Positions 12,701-19,211 of a stretch of 43,476 nucleotides of DNA are shown here, one piece after another; the first letter of the stretch is position 1, and each line of letters begins with the position of its first letter. The DNA is taken from positions 1-43,476 of IMG/VR virus record IMGVR_UViG_3300030419_004817. One strand, 5' to 3'. The stretch comes from a virus. The notes beneath the pieces were generated by a model, which had not been told where the DNA came from, did not search any database, and saw only the letters and a list, made by a program, of their open reading frames with translations. The position numbers and the translations under genes are program-made.

Positions 12701-14148
12701 GGACTCTTATTGAAACAGCCACCGCGATGGACAATTTCTATCGCGTAAGCATTTTCCTTGATTACCTTGAAAGAGGATTTACTCCAGCTCATGCGGCAGA
12801 ACGCGCCCGCAAGTTCTTGTATGACTACGCCGATTTGAGCGAGGCCGAGAAAAAGGTTGGTCGCAACCTGATCATGTTCTATTCCTACCTGAGAAAGAAC
12901 CTTGATCATTTCTGGGAGACATTGCTTACCAACCCAGCCCGACTCATTGGTCAGATTAGAATGGTTCGTGGTGTGCAGCAGGTTTATCTTAGTGATGATC
13001 CAGAGATCATGATGAGGGAGTATCAGATCAATAGGCTTCCCGTGTTTATTAGAAACACGCAGATAAACACGCAAAGAACTGCACAAATAGCCTACATTAC
13101 GCCGCCTCTTCCAATGATGGATGTTTTGAACTTGTATGTAGACATTGTGGATACTGGAGTGATTCCGGGCTTAGGAGGCGAAAGCAGAGGAGATGCTATT
13201 CGTGGTTTGGCGTCACGATTTATGCCGCACATTCAAGCTCTTCCTGTCCTGGCAACAGGTAAAGATATTTTCTACAACAGGTCTCTTGATGACTACAACA
13301 AGGTTCCGCCCTGGCTTGTTGAGATTGACAGAGCAATTTCTGGCGGAATGCTTGTTGATGGACTCTTTGACGTTACTCCAAGAAGTCATTTGGATGCCAC
13401 TAAAGCAGACCAAATTGGTTTACCAGAACAAGGCTGGTTCCACGCTAAGAACGGAAAAGCTTGGTGGATTTGGCGCAATCTTATGCAAACCCCTGGTGGC
13501 GGTAGGTCAATGGATACTTTCAATTGGCTGGATAGGGCCAACACGGGCATTTTAGAAGCGTTTGTTGCTGCAACAAGAGCCGCATCTCGTAAGTTAGACA
13601 GACCTATTCTCAAACCGTTTGGTGCAACATGGTCTGAAATGAGGGCCGATCCAACAGCATATATTGATAGACAGGGTGATCCAATGTCAGCCCGGCATAC
13701 TTTAGATAGGCCGATGAGACAGCTTCATCCTCGAATCAACATGATGGAGCTGACTCTTACAAGCGACATGACTGAAGATGAAGTTCGCGCCAAAGCGGCG
13801 TCGGCTGGTGTAAAAGACGTTTGGATGAAAAACGCAAAAGGCGAATATAAAGTCCACCTGAATGATGTCATTACAAAGTTGATGGAAAAACAGGCAACAG
13901 AATTCAGTTTGTCAGAGCTTGCTGGAATGTTTGGAATCAAGCCAGTTTATCTTCCAACACGAAGCACTGTGAGAGCCAGGGCTCAGACAAGAGCTAAGAA
14001 CAGAATGCTTATGCAAGAGCGCCAAGCAGCCCTTACTACTGATCCAAACGTCGAACAGACGTACACTGCAGAACAACAGAAAGCTAATCAAGAAGCCCTA
14101 AAACAAGGCCCTATCACTTTGGAGGGACTAAAGTATGAAGAATGGTAA
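3733..14148 (+). CDS. Giant 3471-aa polyvalent-type virion protein with zincin motif
   Basis: This is a single uninterrupted 3471-codon frame. Weakly hydrophobic segments lie near residues 269-280 and 396-416. The zinc-protease motif HELVH is at 1564-1568, followed by FSEWLADTLSDYL with Glu1616 as a candidate third ligand, which is the usual zincin layout. Around residues 3000-3056 the sequence includes FLYDYADLSEAEK and IMFYSYLRKN. This resembles the C-terminal region often seen in very large phage polyvalent proteins, where a Tyr-rich DYSDL-type motif precedes FYxxxRKN. Such proteins are thought to be packaged and ejected with the DNA, and the protease may process virion or host proteins. 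The stop codon comes from a duplicated 24-bp sequence at 14099/14146. Function is inferred; the motifs are seen directly. Confidence 0.9.
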   Translation: MAETAEERRARIWRAERKVQEETRLLGEREPRSGRSVTASEMEIAGEVSSPALPGVTPLEMSNQAEETIKALADESMRIDDNLSREDALKLARRKLEFAHVGNEEFSGNLHGIPERTKPSLSDFKNRYGERREGLRLTTNPNSAVFEIYDAIDAGAEDSEIESMIDDIDASLIPSTLKNNVSTLTMATGIFNYRTIDIAEATPTPQARFENRRQLARDIDAAMRTEGILPAFAMAMGRQTMMTGEEAQNLGFDIDAIQNGADWIDRTVGIGAGIIGASLVTGRPQAWAATKVTGTPYFIPSVKANPFTRSPLRYTASKAVEAVAPGGKVKGPAQTRLGQWLYPEVKATVLLPEGHKYQGKLPPRVGPTDYWLAPDAGGKKYPGFKGLRKFSGGGALKITGSALLFGFIGYGLSRTSRNTPDFWRGIPMGREGLLAQIKAPQGLVDLSTRFQILTGIADQYIPFFADNEEDARRLQLEINRTRPAETWNRVIESVRVYLDNGMSVEQASKDEDVKNAVRHLILGLTISEMPEHIIRGRLDLAKFKLLGQQRYDELTQSDVPPAIRTILIAVENNELTNHEIRRHLRAVPIGLIAKYLPELLDNLIPSEQSFMDSILLAAGADIDAIFTGGGRTTVPAARAFGTIFMETAIENGEIVIQESSIGRIMRVAGGFQEVFMEAPLPFTPAGIDFARSPNKRVRDPNTSYLARVLANIYTGEMGLSRHMTDLMYAKGVDRNSGEFLFWGNVGILADWLVPWEAPPLWATGQVYRTAHRGWNTWSYWSHPTGKKGFWSDVASFGVDDASGLAVPGTGKAKKKPTVAFRLDATLSAMFPRLRSKRFSVDLEVTRAVNHIRDIVDDADLNNVEALERLSRSDDDRLGVHERRVLDAVISHMKKTGDGFGDSIDSIPEIKHKDLYALASRGIELMAHNSLNSIEAEKFLETVPSHVLNEVLAIYEIVTGTPRQTILKNLKNIAAKRKGVALKTIEHLLTYGDPNIINTRQSDAYKRVETELYNAADKGLIDRAEIPTILTSLEKQAWRYAMEDRIYDPIEFFEYVSIKFERDGFEPKKADPDVDVDPEAGETPTAPPPTHSGRPTTIETDFGPRKFDPDLGSLGVWIDFDIGLGKPIEFSPKANSKGYTERPLRRSVIRRNGEVDPVLKEVMRGEADGPWRLKEGEAPIPESMDLFVVIDGPDGKPVIAAFMEQTDKGGPNHRLTFKIRTLEGTDAKPLFEGNGFSVADVTLDSIVAQIELMVDSFPDIDAAIVFSDVELSAQFQKRLKGVLNRPKAQKHPDARPYSVVESAEVEDVSGVAVKRLRVVKADDADSLMDAGPTKKYKTQRRAFEEKLTLWHEEGFIDEPNYWLTMALVDILPDQFFRKAFLGDSGSLDLDAGITDLGFYNVRTGQIRMNFAKPLNEGPIEEFADIDFKQFGELFAEEVDKVFDQVSVLTQAMMDAKGSKSRLEIERRIKELLKKKLGRHISHSAQQVMDRVFGPGAAGQEEKIILALASQMTLKVGKISKKWSAPGKDPIRIKTAEVISETIARLTKNEMLALSDPETRASTFIHELVHALHATFLPETDIRALRTAYLREASKGFPDWSRSDDFKGRYGTETTFSEWLADTLSDYLITKELPKSLMAQKEFAENKSYWKKTFDAFVKKFKALMKYIRNEKVSEEFPPEILDISERLVEGKISIGSDVSFAEREALFRRQAALDFIVAEMSSAVSGPIKNTPESISKNNQRIFEVLQNKIREGKFTTQVWGDFNDSTTPDAQRVLNEVLSEVGEFMAFGHDFETAVSLVAVMGRPSGADASVLGIGDVDRLNVPWRNADLRLELFGPLRTNERIAPDWIQAVDDLPLIEKLNLADAVIKQYELNERLWSTQDFRKYIISGGKTGSVPRDIEPYLFSTYRSDVDKVPRKTSRYEVRYSNPDDVLDELLMTNEDVFHLTELFQTGDFRKLFSANGRLIARLMGETWYKAFAKNFDHSGKTSPVLTPSGAAHAADVFENYVNTLETPDGISPRAMDDLYRSMQDFWIKHRQRGLATIDPKTRAFWDRFLRPEEALRRDVSDMTSKLGRTFPGDKIRLETEKALEEESAIAQAQKRTFYQIDRRLENVLQAIGYRPGEAEVDPVDLFARILGYVSGEHARKTFGHAMDMVPMTTRSIVPRNRVKEIQKAVDEMFGEIFAHNDPSKNYDPSTNTFTFNDFEAEGLRIHIRSLAREPLGAATLEAIPAGTGKHITDWDRDLNTVTADEWNAIQTATVDVLAGPAARQTSYTHKIPKSLGYAWWNALKQSGSSALERFGPDSGDNVMTKLRSAFGALKKEQFAGGDLNPEAVEALTEIIAQIGNVDKDFRALIVRAMRSGVEVDEGELFAFFEHMFQAPVDPAKVTRLLGSRKDKNKGTEFVEPFRERFDSFVQELRNADIDSDSYIPQNPKDAVDPIDGTEVDIEQGSMLIEILDSLEELQDIITSRDLTGKGGPQKRRLREREREALRILGLYRRKAYKAFEEGKTPDFSEADRLAMGDALYRLRKSVKEKEEAVIQRGRIILGAFVGGMGIHLDRRIPDVDLGAIYSLFYTGKIDELMVYVSNNFKTKVGSRPDQMPNFNPGLAMMEVMARLRCMDLVEGLNKTLLRSGIGLSTWDIARTGRGKILEQGPEGAEYVGINEDLYYQRVLWYLNQEQHYLLARKVYFQEVESGQVEYQYQEFPDAPRQDTTTGGIFPADEITRAADNFFPRDTLDNVHDMMAYEAAMDILDRLGMEPSKRGFERYTTPDGQEMFMPSAVVMEIENAYDRVSRVGAAYGPKADTTSTNRLTQSISERIKEKDLNVQVGMVVNEGLQTLAALFPMTFRNVRMGVTTGIGIPNPAYYMGVGMGGFFQMYQGMGITGTIRALFRNTAQTKAIVMALYKDGLTKNGRRIAIDYSPDAPPLVTRHGMVYSTEQLIRLTENAGLKSSFIHAETIQSLTKDLERMFSGKPGWAKAVGRGGREWQRTLIETATAMDNFYRVSIFLDYLERGFTPAHAAERARKFLYDYADLSEAEKKVGRNLIMFYSYLRKNLDHFWETLLTNPARLIGQIRMVRGVQQVYLSDDPEIMMREYQINRLPVFIRNTQINTQRTAQIAYITPPLPMMDVLNLYVDIVDTGVIPGLGGESRGDAIRGLASRFMPHIQALPVLATGKDIFYNRSLDDYNKVPPWLVEIDRAISGGMLVDGLFDVTPRSHLDATKADQIGLPEQGWFHAKNGKAWWIWRNLMQTPGGGRSMDTFNWLDRANTGILEAFVAATRAASRKLDRPILKPFGATWSEMRADPTAYIDRQGDPMSARHTLDRPMRQLHPRINMMELTLTSDMTEDEVRAKAASAGVKDVWMKNAKGEYKVHLNDVITKLMEKQATEFSLSELAGMFGIKPVYLPTRSTVRARAQTRAKNRMLMQERQAALTTDPNVEQTYTAEQQKANQEALKQGPITLEGLKYEEW

Positions 14149-14169
14149 AACAAGGCCCTATCACTTTGG
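14099..14169 (+). repeat. 24-bp direct duplication spanning a gene end
   Basis: Bases 14099-14122 and 14146-14169 are identical. The copies start TAAAACAAGG, end CACTTTGG, and are offset by 47 bp. In the first copy the frame reads through as Leu-Lys-Gln-Gly. In the second copy the first three bases are the TAA stop of the giant gene. The duplication therefore set the present C-terminus, or copied it beyond the stop. Confidence 0.9.
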
Positions 14170-14171
14170 TG

Positions 14172-14200
14172 TTCGCTGATTAATCGCAACGTGCTATTAT
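14172..14200 (+). promoter_or_regulatory. Probable extended -10 promoter for the tail/appendage genes
   Basis: TGCTATTAT at 14192-14200 is an extended -10 (TGnTATTAT). The -35 position 17 bp upstream (14172-14177, TTCGCT) is poor, as is common for extended -10 sites. It lies in a 91-bp gap and is followed by a T-rich stretch, then an AGGAG ribosome site 10 bases before the ATG at 14240. The start of a highly expressed structural operon is a sensible place for a new promoter. Confidence 0.45.
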
Positions 14201-14239
14201 TTTTTTAAGATCCCTCTACCCTACTAGGAGACCACTACA

Positions 14240-14692
14240 ATGTCCCAAATTCCCGAAATGATGAACGGTAACGCTCTCAATCACGATATTCCCGTTGAGC
14301 CTGGCTTTGGCTTGAAGGTCAAAGGGCAGACCGCTTTGTTGACAGCTCTTAGCGGCGCAACAAGCCTTCTGTCGTTCAGGGGCCAAGCCATCGATATGGC
14401 TGATGCTACTCATACCTTGTTGGTTACGGGAACTGCTGCTGCTGCCCAGACTGTCATCACATCTAACTTTTTGGTTGTTGATCCTGGTGGTAATGACGAG
14501 AACCTGGACCTTCCGGCTGAGGCTCTTTGCACCGGACTTCTCCTTTTCATCTTCAACTCTGCTAATGCCGCTGAGGATATTGTGGTCCGAAACGATGCTG
14601 CAGGCACAATCCTTACTATTGAACAGAACGAATCTGGTTTAGTGTACTGCGATGGCACCACATGGCGTGGACTTGTTGGCGGCGCAACCTGA
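14240..14692 (+). CDS. Probable minor structural/appendage protein (150 aa)
   Basis: The start is ATG with AGGAG ten bases upstream. The protein is 150 residues, neutral, and rich in Ala, Thr, Leu and Asn, with beta-prone repeats such as ADATHTLLVTGTAAAAQTV and a C-terminus of YCDGTTWRGLVGGAT. The ending CDGTxWxGL resembles the ends of phage tail-fibre and tail-spike domains (typically YYYDGTSWVGL). No enzyme motif is present. It heads a run of small Ala/Thr/Gly-rich proteins downstream of the probable promoter at 14195. A tail or capsid decoration role is likely but unproven. Confidence 0.8.
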   Translation: MSQIPEMMNGNALNHDIPVEPGFGLKVKGQTALLTALSGATSLLSFRGQAIDMADATHTLLVTGTAAAAQTVITSNFLVVDPGGNDENLDLPAEALCTGLLLFIFNSANAAEDIVVRNDAAGTILTIEQNESGLVYCDGTTWRGLVGGAT

Positions 14693-14721
14693 TTCTTCTA
14701 CCTTCTAACTAGGAGGCCAGA

Positions 14722-15171
14722 ATGCAGGGCTTCATCGTCAACGCTAATGCTACAACCGAGGTAAGAGAGACTTACGCAGCTATGGGTGGCGGTAATGTTG
14801 GTTTGATTCTTGAAGAAGATTCTGCCATCGATGCCAAGTCCAAAGCTATGCCTCAGGCTTGCTATTTGTCTCATCTCGACCTTTCCCTTACCAATGCGAA
14901 TAGCGCCACTACGGTGGATTGTTTTTTGACTTGGGATACGGGTCGGGATCACCCTATGACTGGTGAGGCTACAGGCCAAAGGCTTCAGAGTGGAGTCACA
15001 GGCAACCTTAAGCATGTCTCGATTGCGATTGATGCTGTAGTGACAGCCCCTGCCGCGCAGACAACGGCTGGGAAGTGTGTTCTGTGGGTGCAGGTAAATG
15101 ACCATACTGGGAGCCCGGAGATTGCGTCTGCCAGGCTGCATTGGGCTGATTCAAAAGCAGGTAATCATTAG
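14722..15171 (+). CDS. Probable structural protein (149 aa)
   Basis: The start is ATG with a strong AGGAGG site (14711-14716). The untranslated stretch before it, with CTACC, CTAACTAGGAGG and CCA, resembles the leader of the preceding gene, suggesting a duplicated leader. The 149-residue product is beta-rich, with no signal peptide or catalytic motif. It contains ANSATTVDCFLTWDTGRDHP, typical of a compact extracellular or virion beta-sandwich. It lies eight bases before the long fibre gene. I do not recognise a family; attachment of the fibre to the virion is a possible role. Confidence 0.8.
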   Translation: MQGFIVNANATTEVRETYAAMGGGNVGLILEEDSAIDAKSKAMPQACYLSHLDLSLTNANSATTVDCFLTWDTGRDHPMTGEATGQRLQSGVTGNLKHVSIAIDAVVTAPAAQTTAGKCVLWVQVNDHTGSPEIASARLHWADSKAGNH

Positions 15172-15179
15172 GGGGTAGC

Positions 15180-17198
15180 ATGGGTTTCAATAGTCCGTTC
15201 AACAGCAGCGGAGGGTCACAGATCCTTACCGACCTTGAGGTTGATAGCCCAACTGTTGTGGTTGATGAAACCAATGATCGTGTTGGTATTGGTACGGCCT
15301 CTCCTGGGACAAAGCTACAAGTTGAGGACAACGCTCCGTATGTCACCCTAAAGAACTCAACATCTGAGAACTCAGACGGTGGCTGTGAATCGAAGCTGAT
15401 CTTTGAAGACCACGCCAATGTTGCGCTTGGACAGATTGAGGTAAGCCATAGCGGCTCTTCTGACGACACCAAAGGCAAGATGATCCTGTCTACGCATACA
15501 GGGTCCAGCCTTACCACCGCTCTGACTATTGATGACGAGCAGGCCACAACGCTTGCTGGTGACCTGACTGTCGGAGGCGGCAACCTTGTTGTGGACGCTA
15601 ATGTCACGGCCACAACAAGCCACACAACCGTTGCCGCCCACATTGACTACGACGCTACTGGAATCATTGCTACAGGCCAAACAGGACAAAACATTGGTCT
15701 TGATTTAGACATCAACTCAGATTCACCAACCATGGTTGGAACGGTTCTGAACACAGGAATCGACGTTGATCTTACTGGTGGAACTTCTGGAGCACAGACC
15801 AACATCGGTTTGGACATCTATGCTTCAGGTGCTGACCAGAATTATGGTGCGATTATTACAGGCACTACTGCGGATCTTATCTTAGGTACGGCTGGTAATG
15901 CTGACCTTACGGTTCTTAGTGCCCGAAATCAAACGAGCGGCACTACCGCAGGAAAGAACCTGTCTATCAGCGCCGGAAGCGGCGTCATGGGCGGTGCAAA
16001 CAACATTAACGGTGGCGACTTAATCTTGGCTACCGGACAAGGAGATGGCACCGGCACCGCAAGCATGCAGTTTAGGACGAAGGTTAGCGGTACTGATGAT
16101 GTTGCCGAACGCATGCGTATTCACACTGACGGAAACGTAGGTATTGGGGACAACGCTCCTGGCACTATGTTGCAGATTAAGGGCGCGAACGCATATGTGA
16201 CCCTTCAGAATGAAACTGCCGAGAATAGCGATGGTGGTTGTGAAACTCGATTGATCTTTGAGGATCACGGTAACAACGCTTTAGGTCAGATTGAAATTAG
16301 CCACGTTGGTTCGTCGGACGATGAAAAAGGCCAAATGGTCTTTTCGACCAACAACGACTCGGGTTTGCAAGCTGCTCTTACAATCAGTGAAACGCAGAAC
16401 GTGGTGCTTGCTGGCGATCTTAAAGTCTCCGGCAACAACATCGTAGACAACGGTGGGTCTGCTGGGATCTCTTTCGATGGCTCTGGAAACACCCAGGTTG
16501 ATGGTGACCTCACCGTAAACGGTGGTGATCTTCAGTATTCCAACGGTCAGAACGCTACGATGTCTATTGCTGCTGTTTCTGGCACCAACACTGCCGGTAG
16601 GAGCCTGACGATTAGTGGTGGGCAGAGCACAGGAAATGCCGCTGGTGGCGCTATTGTCTTCAAGAGCTCAGCAGCAGGTGGTTCCGGCAGTAGCGCAAAT
16701 AGTTTGTCCACTGTGTTCACCATTGAAAATGATGGCGACATTGTCGTTCCTGGCGACATTGAAATGACGGACAGCAGCGCTATCGTTGACAGCAATAACG
16801 CTAAGTTGCTGAAGTTCTGTGAAGTTGGGAGCGCCGTCAACTACGTTGAGATTGAAAACGCAGCAGATGGCACTGCTCCTGCAATCAGCGTGCTGGGAGA
16901 CTCGACCAACATCACGATGTCTTTGAAGCCGAAAGGTACAGGTGGTGTTCGGATCTTTGGGTCTACTGCCGCAGCGGCCTCTCTCCTTCTCAACGAGGAC
17001 TCAGACAACGGCACGAACTTTATGAAGTTTCAGGCCGCTGCGAACATCGCGTCTAACCACACCTATACTTGGCCTGCCGCAACGCCTGCTGCGGATAGCA
17101 TCCTAAAAACCAATAGTGGTGGCGACCTTTCATGGGTTGACGAGGCTCCGCCTCCAAACGACCTCAACTTAAATCTTCACATGCAAGTTTTTTCATAG
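15180..17198 (+). CDS. Tail fibre-like protein with duplicated module (672 aa)
   Basis: The 672-residue protein is rich in Gly, Ser, Thr, Asn and Asp with no Lys-rich catalytic regions. Residues 32-48 (NDRVGIGTASPGTKLQV) match the GIGTTSPxxKLxV motif common in phage fibre and adhesin repeats. That motif recurs as NVGIGDNAPGTMLQI. A module of about 85 residues near 51-134 (YVTLKNSTSENSDGG, LIFEDH, LGQIEVSH) is repeated near 336-418. The C-terminus has YTWPAATPAADSILKTNSGG, typical of marine-phage fibre ends. There is no C-terminal chaperone domain. It most likely forms a trimeric fibre that contacts the host surface. Confidence 0.85.
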   Translation: MGFNSPFNSSGGSQILTDLEVDSPTVVVDETNDRVGIGTASPGTKLQVEDNAPYVTLKNSTSENSDGGCESKLIFEDHANVALGQIEVSHSGSSDDTKGKMILSTHTGSSLTTALTIDDEQATTLAGDLTVGGGNLVVDANVTATTSHTTVAAHIDYDATGIIATGQTGQNIGLDLDINSDSPTMVGTVLNTGIDVDLTGGTSGAQTNIGLDIYASGADQNYGAIITGTTADLILGTAGNADLTVLSARNQTSGTTAGKNLSISAGSGVMGGANNINGGDLILATGQGDGTGTASMQFRTKVSGTDDVAERMRIHTDGNVGIGDNAPGTMLQIKGANAYVTLQNETAENSDGGCETRLIFEDHGNNALGQIEISHVGSSDDEKGQMVFSTNNDSGLQAALTISETQNVVLAGDLKVSGNNIVDNGGSAGISFDGSGNTQVDGDLTVNGGDLQYSNGQNATMSIAAVSGTNTAGRSLTISGGQSTGNAAGGAIVFKSSAAGGSGSSANSLSTVFTIENDGDIVVPGDIEMTDSSAIVDSNNAKLLKFCEVGSAVNYVEIENAADGTAPAISVLGDSTNITMSLKPKGTGGVRIFGSTAAAASLLLNEDSDNGTNFMKFQAAANIASNHTYTWPAATPAADSILKTNSGGDLSWVDEAPPPNDLNLNLHMQVFS

Positions 17199-17207
17199 GA
17201 TCACTCA

Positions 17208-17561
17208 ATGGCTACAATCAGCAAAGTACTTCTTGGCGGAAGCACCCAGGGCAAAGGAATCAAGGTTACGGGCACTAGCACTGGTGCTGCTGTTACTGTT
17301 CACACAGCAGTGAGCGGCACGACCGACATTGATGAAATCTGGTTGTGGGCTGCTAACCAGCACACCGGCACTGTTGAGCTAACCATTGAATGGGGCGGCA
17401 CAGCCGCTGACGACTTGATTGTTGTTGATGTTGCTGAGGAAGCCGGTCTTGTGCAGATTGCACCAGGCATTCCTCTTCAGAACGGCCTTGTTATAAAAGC
17501 GTTTGCAAACCAAGCAAACGTGATCAACATCTTTGGATTTGTAAACAGGCTGGACATCTGA
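17208..17561 (+). CDS. Small virion-associated protein, paralogue of 19477-19863
   Basis: The product is 117 residues and starts at an ATG preceded by a weak GGATCA. It shares a clear pattern with the 128-residue product of 19477-19863: DEIWLWAANQHTG against DEVWLWMTNIDTT in the middle, and IFGFVNRLDI against VVGYVNRITD at the end. Beta-strand-rich composition with no charged catalytic cluster suggests a compact decoration or fibre-tip protein. Its stop overlaps the next ATG (TGATGA), so translation is coupled to the 329-residue gene. Confidence 0.8.
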   Translation: MATISKVLLGGSTQGKGIKVTGTSTGAAVTVHTAVSGTTDIDEIWLWAANQHTGTVELTIEWGGTAADDLIVVDVAEEAGLVQIAPGIPLQNGLVIKAFANQANVINIFGFVNRLDI

Positions 17562-18550
17562 TGAGTAGACGTAGCCGATTTGATCTTGGGTTATACGCTC
17601 CAAGAGTTACACGGAACCCTAATGTTATCCCAAACCGTGGTCCTAAAACCCCAACTGCTGGCGGCGGTGACACCTACTCTGCTTGGACAGAAGTTAGCCT
17701 AGACCCAGGTAACGCTTTTTGGGTCAGGAAGAACGGCAACAACGGCGCGAATCAAACTTGGTCGCTTACTAACGGCAAGATGCAAATCGACATGCCTAAT
17801 GGGCAAAACCATAAAATGGTTGGAAACGATACAAAGCGGGGGGCCTGCCTGATTTCAGCGCAACCGATCAATTGTTTTCCAAATGGCAGGCCGAGTGGTG
17901 TTGATGCGGGAAAGTGGTACGGAGAGGCCGCAGTTTTTACTGTCGAGGTTCAGTTCGACACGGACTGGCCATGGACAGCGGGCTCTTCAAGCTACGGAAA
18001 TAACAACATGCTTGGTCTTGGAATCGCCTGGTACAACTCAGACCAGGGCGGCGACCCAGCTCTTCCTGCCACTGTTGATAGTTTTGCGGCTGTTGTTACC
18101 AAAAACATGAACCATAATCCTGCCACTAGTTCTGACGGAAGAGTGTTTAAGGTTGGGTTTACAGGCCAAAGCGGTATCACAAACAGTGTTCAGGTGAGGT
18201 GGAAAAATCAAGGTGGCAGTCATGCAGACGGCCCCAATGCGTTGGTTTTTCAAATGGGCGGCATTCCAACCGGACATTCAAGCGGAAGAACCGCTGTTAA
18301 AGGTTCAGCGTACAACTCTGACGTTAACGATTATTACCCCGACAATGACACCGTAAATTCTGCACTTTGGACAACAGGTGTGACAATCGGAACTACGGAT
18401 AACAGTACAAAGTTTGATGGTAAGTATTGCCATATTTACTTGTGCTCAGGCAACTGGACCGGGAACTGCTCTACTTCGGTCGTCAAGATTAAAAAAATAC
18501 GGTACATGGTTCAAAGCTTGGCGAACCGTATTGCTTTCCCAGGTGCGTAG
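17561..18550 (+). CDS. Probable appendage / carbohydrate-binding-like protein (329 aa)
   Basis: The ATG overlaps the previous stop by one base. The 329-residue protein is Asn, Gly, Trp and Tyr-rich (WYGEAAVFTVEVQFDTDWPW). It has a basic N-terminus (MSRRSRFDLGLYAPRV) that could anchor to the virion. The rest looks like an all-beta lectin-type or concanavalin-like domain, with many aromatic residues suited to sugar contact, but no exact family motif is seen. Its place among fibre genes supports a receptor-binding or tail-spike role. No hydrolase motif can be identified. Confidence in the gene is high and in the role low. Confidence 0.8.
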   Translation: MSRRSRFDLGLYAPRVTRNPNVIPNRGPKTPTAGGGDTYSAWTEVSLDPGNAFWVRKNGNNGANQTWSLTNGKMQIDMPNGQNHKMVGNDTKRGACLISAQPINCFPNGRPSGVDAGKWYGEAAVFTVEVQFDTDWPWTAGSSSYGNNNMLGLGIAWYNSDQGGDPALPATVDSFAAVVTKNMNHNPATSSDGRVFKVGFTGQSGITNSVQVRWKNQGGSHADGPNALVFQMGGIPTGHSSGRTAVKGSAYNSDVNDYYPDNDTVNSALWTTGVTIGTTDNSTKFDGKYCHIYLCSGNWTGNCSTSVVKIKKIRYMVQSLANRIAFPGA

Positions 18551-18552
18551 GT

Positions 18553-18849
18553 ATGGCTTCTGAGATTCTAATTGATGCTAGATCAAACTCGAAAGCAACA
18601 GAGATTATGAATGCTATTGCCGCGCAAGAACTCTGGGGTGTTGCGTTAGGCACGACTACTGTTGGAACTGAATACGCGAACTACATTCGAATTGAATGTA
18701 CCGACAATCGCGCAAACGAACTGCTCTCTGTAGTTCCAACGGATGAAGTTGATTTTCTGGTATTGAACTGCAATATCTTTGCGTTTAGCAGTGATGACGT
18801 GGAAGATAGCCAAAGATTGTGGTATTTGCGTGGTGTCGCAGCGGAGTAG
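18553..18849 (+). CDS. Hypothetical protein (98 aa)
   Basis: The ATG at 18553 follows the previous stop by two bases, and GTAGGT just upstream is a weak ribosome site. The 98-residue acidic protein (ILIDARSNSKATEIMNAIAAQELWG) looks like a small alpha/beta fold with no transmembrane segment. It is the last gene of the fibre group before the small membrane genes. No family is recognised. It could be an assembly factor for the fibre, but nothing in the sequence proves this. Confidence 0.7.
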   Translation: MASEILIDARSNSKATEIMNAIAAQELWGVALGTTTVGTEYANYIRIECTDNRANELLSVVPTDEVDFLVLNCNIFAFSSDDVEDSQRLWYLRGVAAE

Positions 18850-18857
18850 GGGATGTA

Positions 18858-19049
18858 ATGGAGCAGAGAGTAAGAAAGCTTGAAACGGACGTAGCTGTTC
18901 TTGGCCAGCGCGTTGATACTACGGAGGCTGAAGTGTCCGCAATTCGTGTTGATATTCAAGGCATTAAGAAGGAAATCCACAAAGCCCAAGGGCTGATTCT
19001 CGCAACCATCGTCATCATGCAGTGCATTGCGATTTTTATGGAGGGGTAA
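18858..19049 (+). CDS. XhlA-like small coiled-coil membrane protein (63 aa)
   Basis: The ATG at 18858 is chosen because AGGGGATGT precedes it and the upstream in-frame sequence lies inside the previous gene. The 63 residues form an N-terminal heptad coiled coil (EQRVRKLETDVAVLGQRV, then TEAEVSAIRVDIQGIKKEI), followed by one C-terminal membrane segment (LILATIVIMQCIAIFM). This is the layout of haemolysin XhlA-type phage proteins, which sit in lysis cassettes. It is followed without a gap by two more small probable membrane genes, which supports a membrane or lysis role. Assignment is by architecture only. Confidence 0.7.
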   Translation: MEQRVRKLETDVAVLGQRVDTTEAEVSAIRVDIQGIKKEIHKAQGLILATIVIMQCIAIFMEG

Positions 19050-19211
19050 GTGGAAGGCGATGTCGTAGCTCAATACCTGGACCTGGGAATGACCATGGGA
19101 TTTATTGGCTACCTCATCAACCAAAATCGGCGGATGGGCCGCCAGCTCACAAAAATGACTCGGAAATATGAAGAGCTTTTTGAGCGCGTACTAAAGAGGG
19201 AATGTGAGTGA
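19050..19211 (+). CDS. Small probable membrane-associated protein (53 aa)
   Basis: A GTG start immediately follows the previous stop, with GAGGGG as ribosome site. The 53-residue product has a moderately hydrophobic N-terminal stretch (YLDLGMTMGFIGYLI) and then a basic amphipathic helix (RRMGRQLTKMTRKYEELF). The reading frame ends eight bases inside the next gene, so the three genes from 18858 to 19467 are translationally linked. The layout, a short membrane-touching helix followed by a charged helix, is seen in holin accessory and spanin-like proteins, but no family is recognised. Confidence 0.6.
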   Translation: MEGDVVAQYLDLGMTMGFIGYLINQNRRMGRQLTKMTRKYEELFERVLKRECE

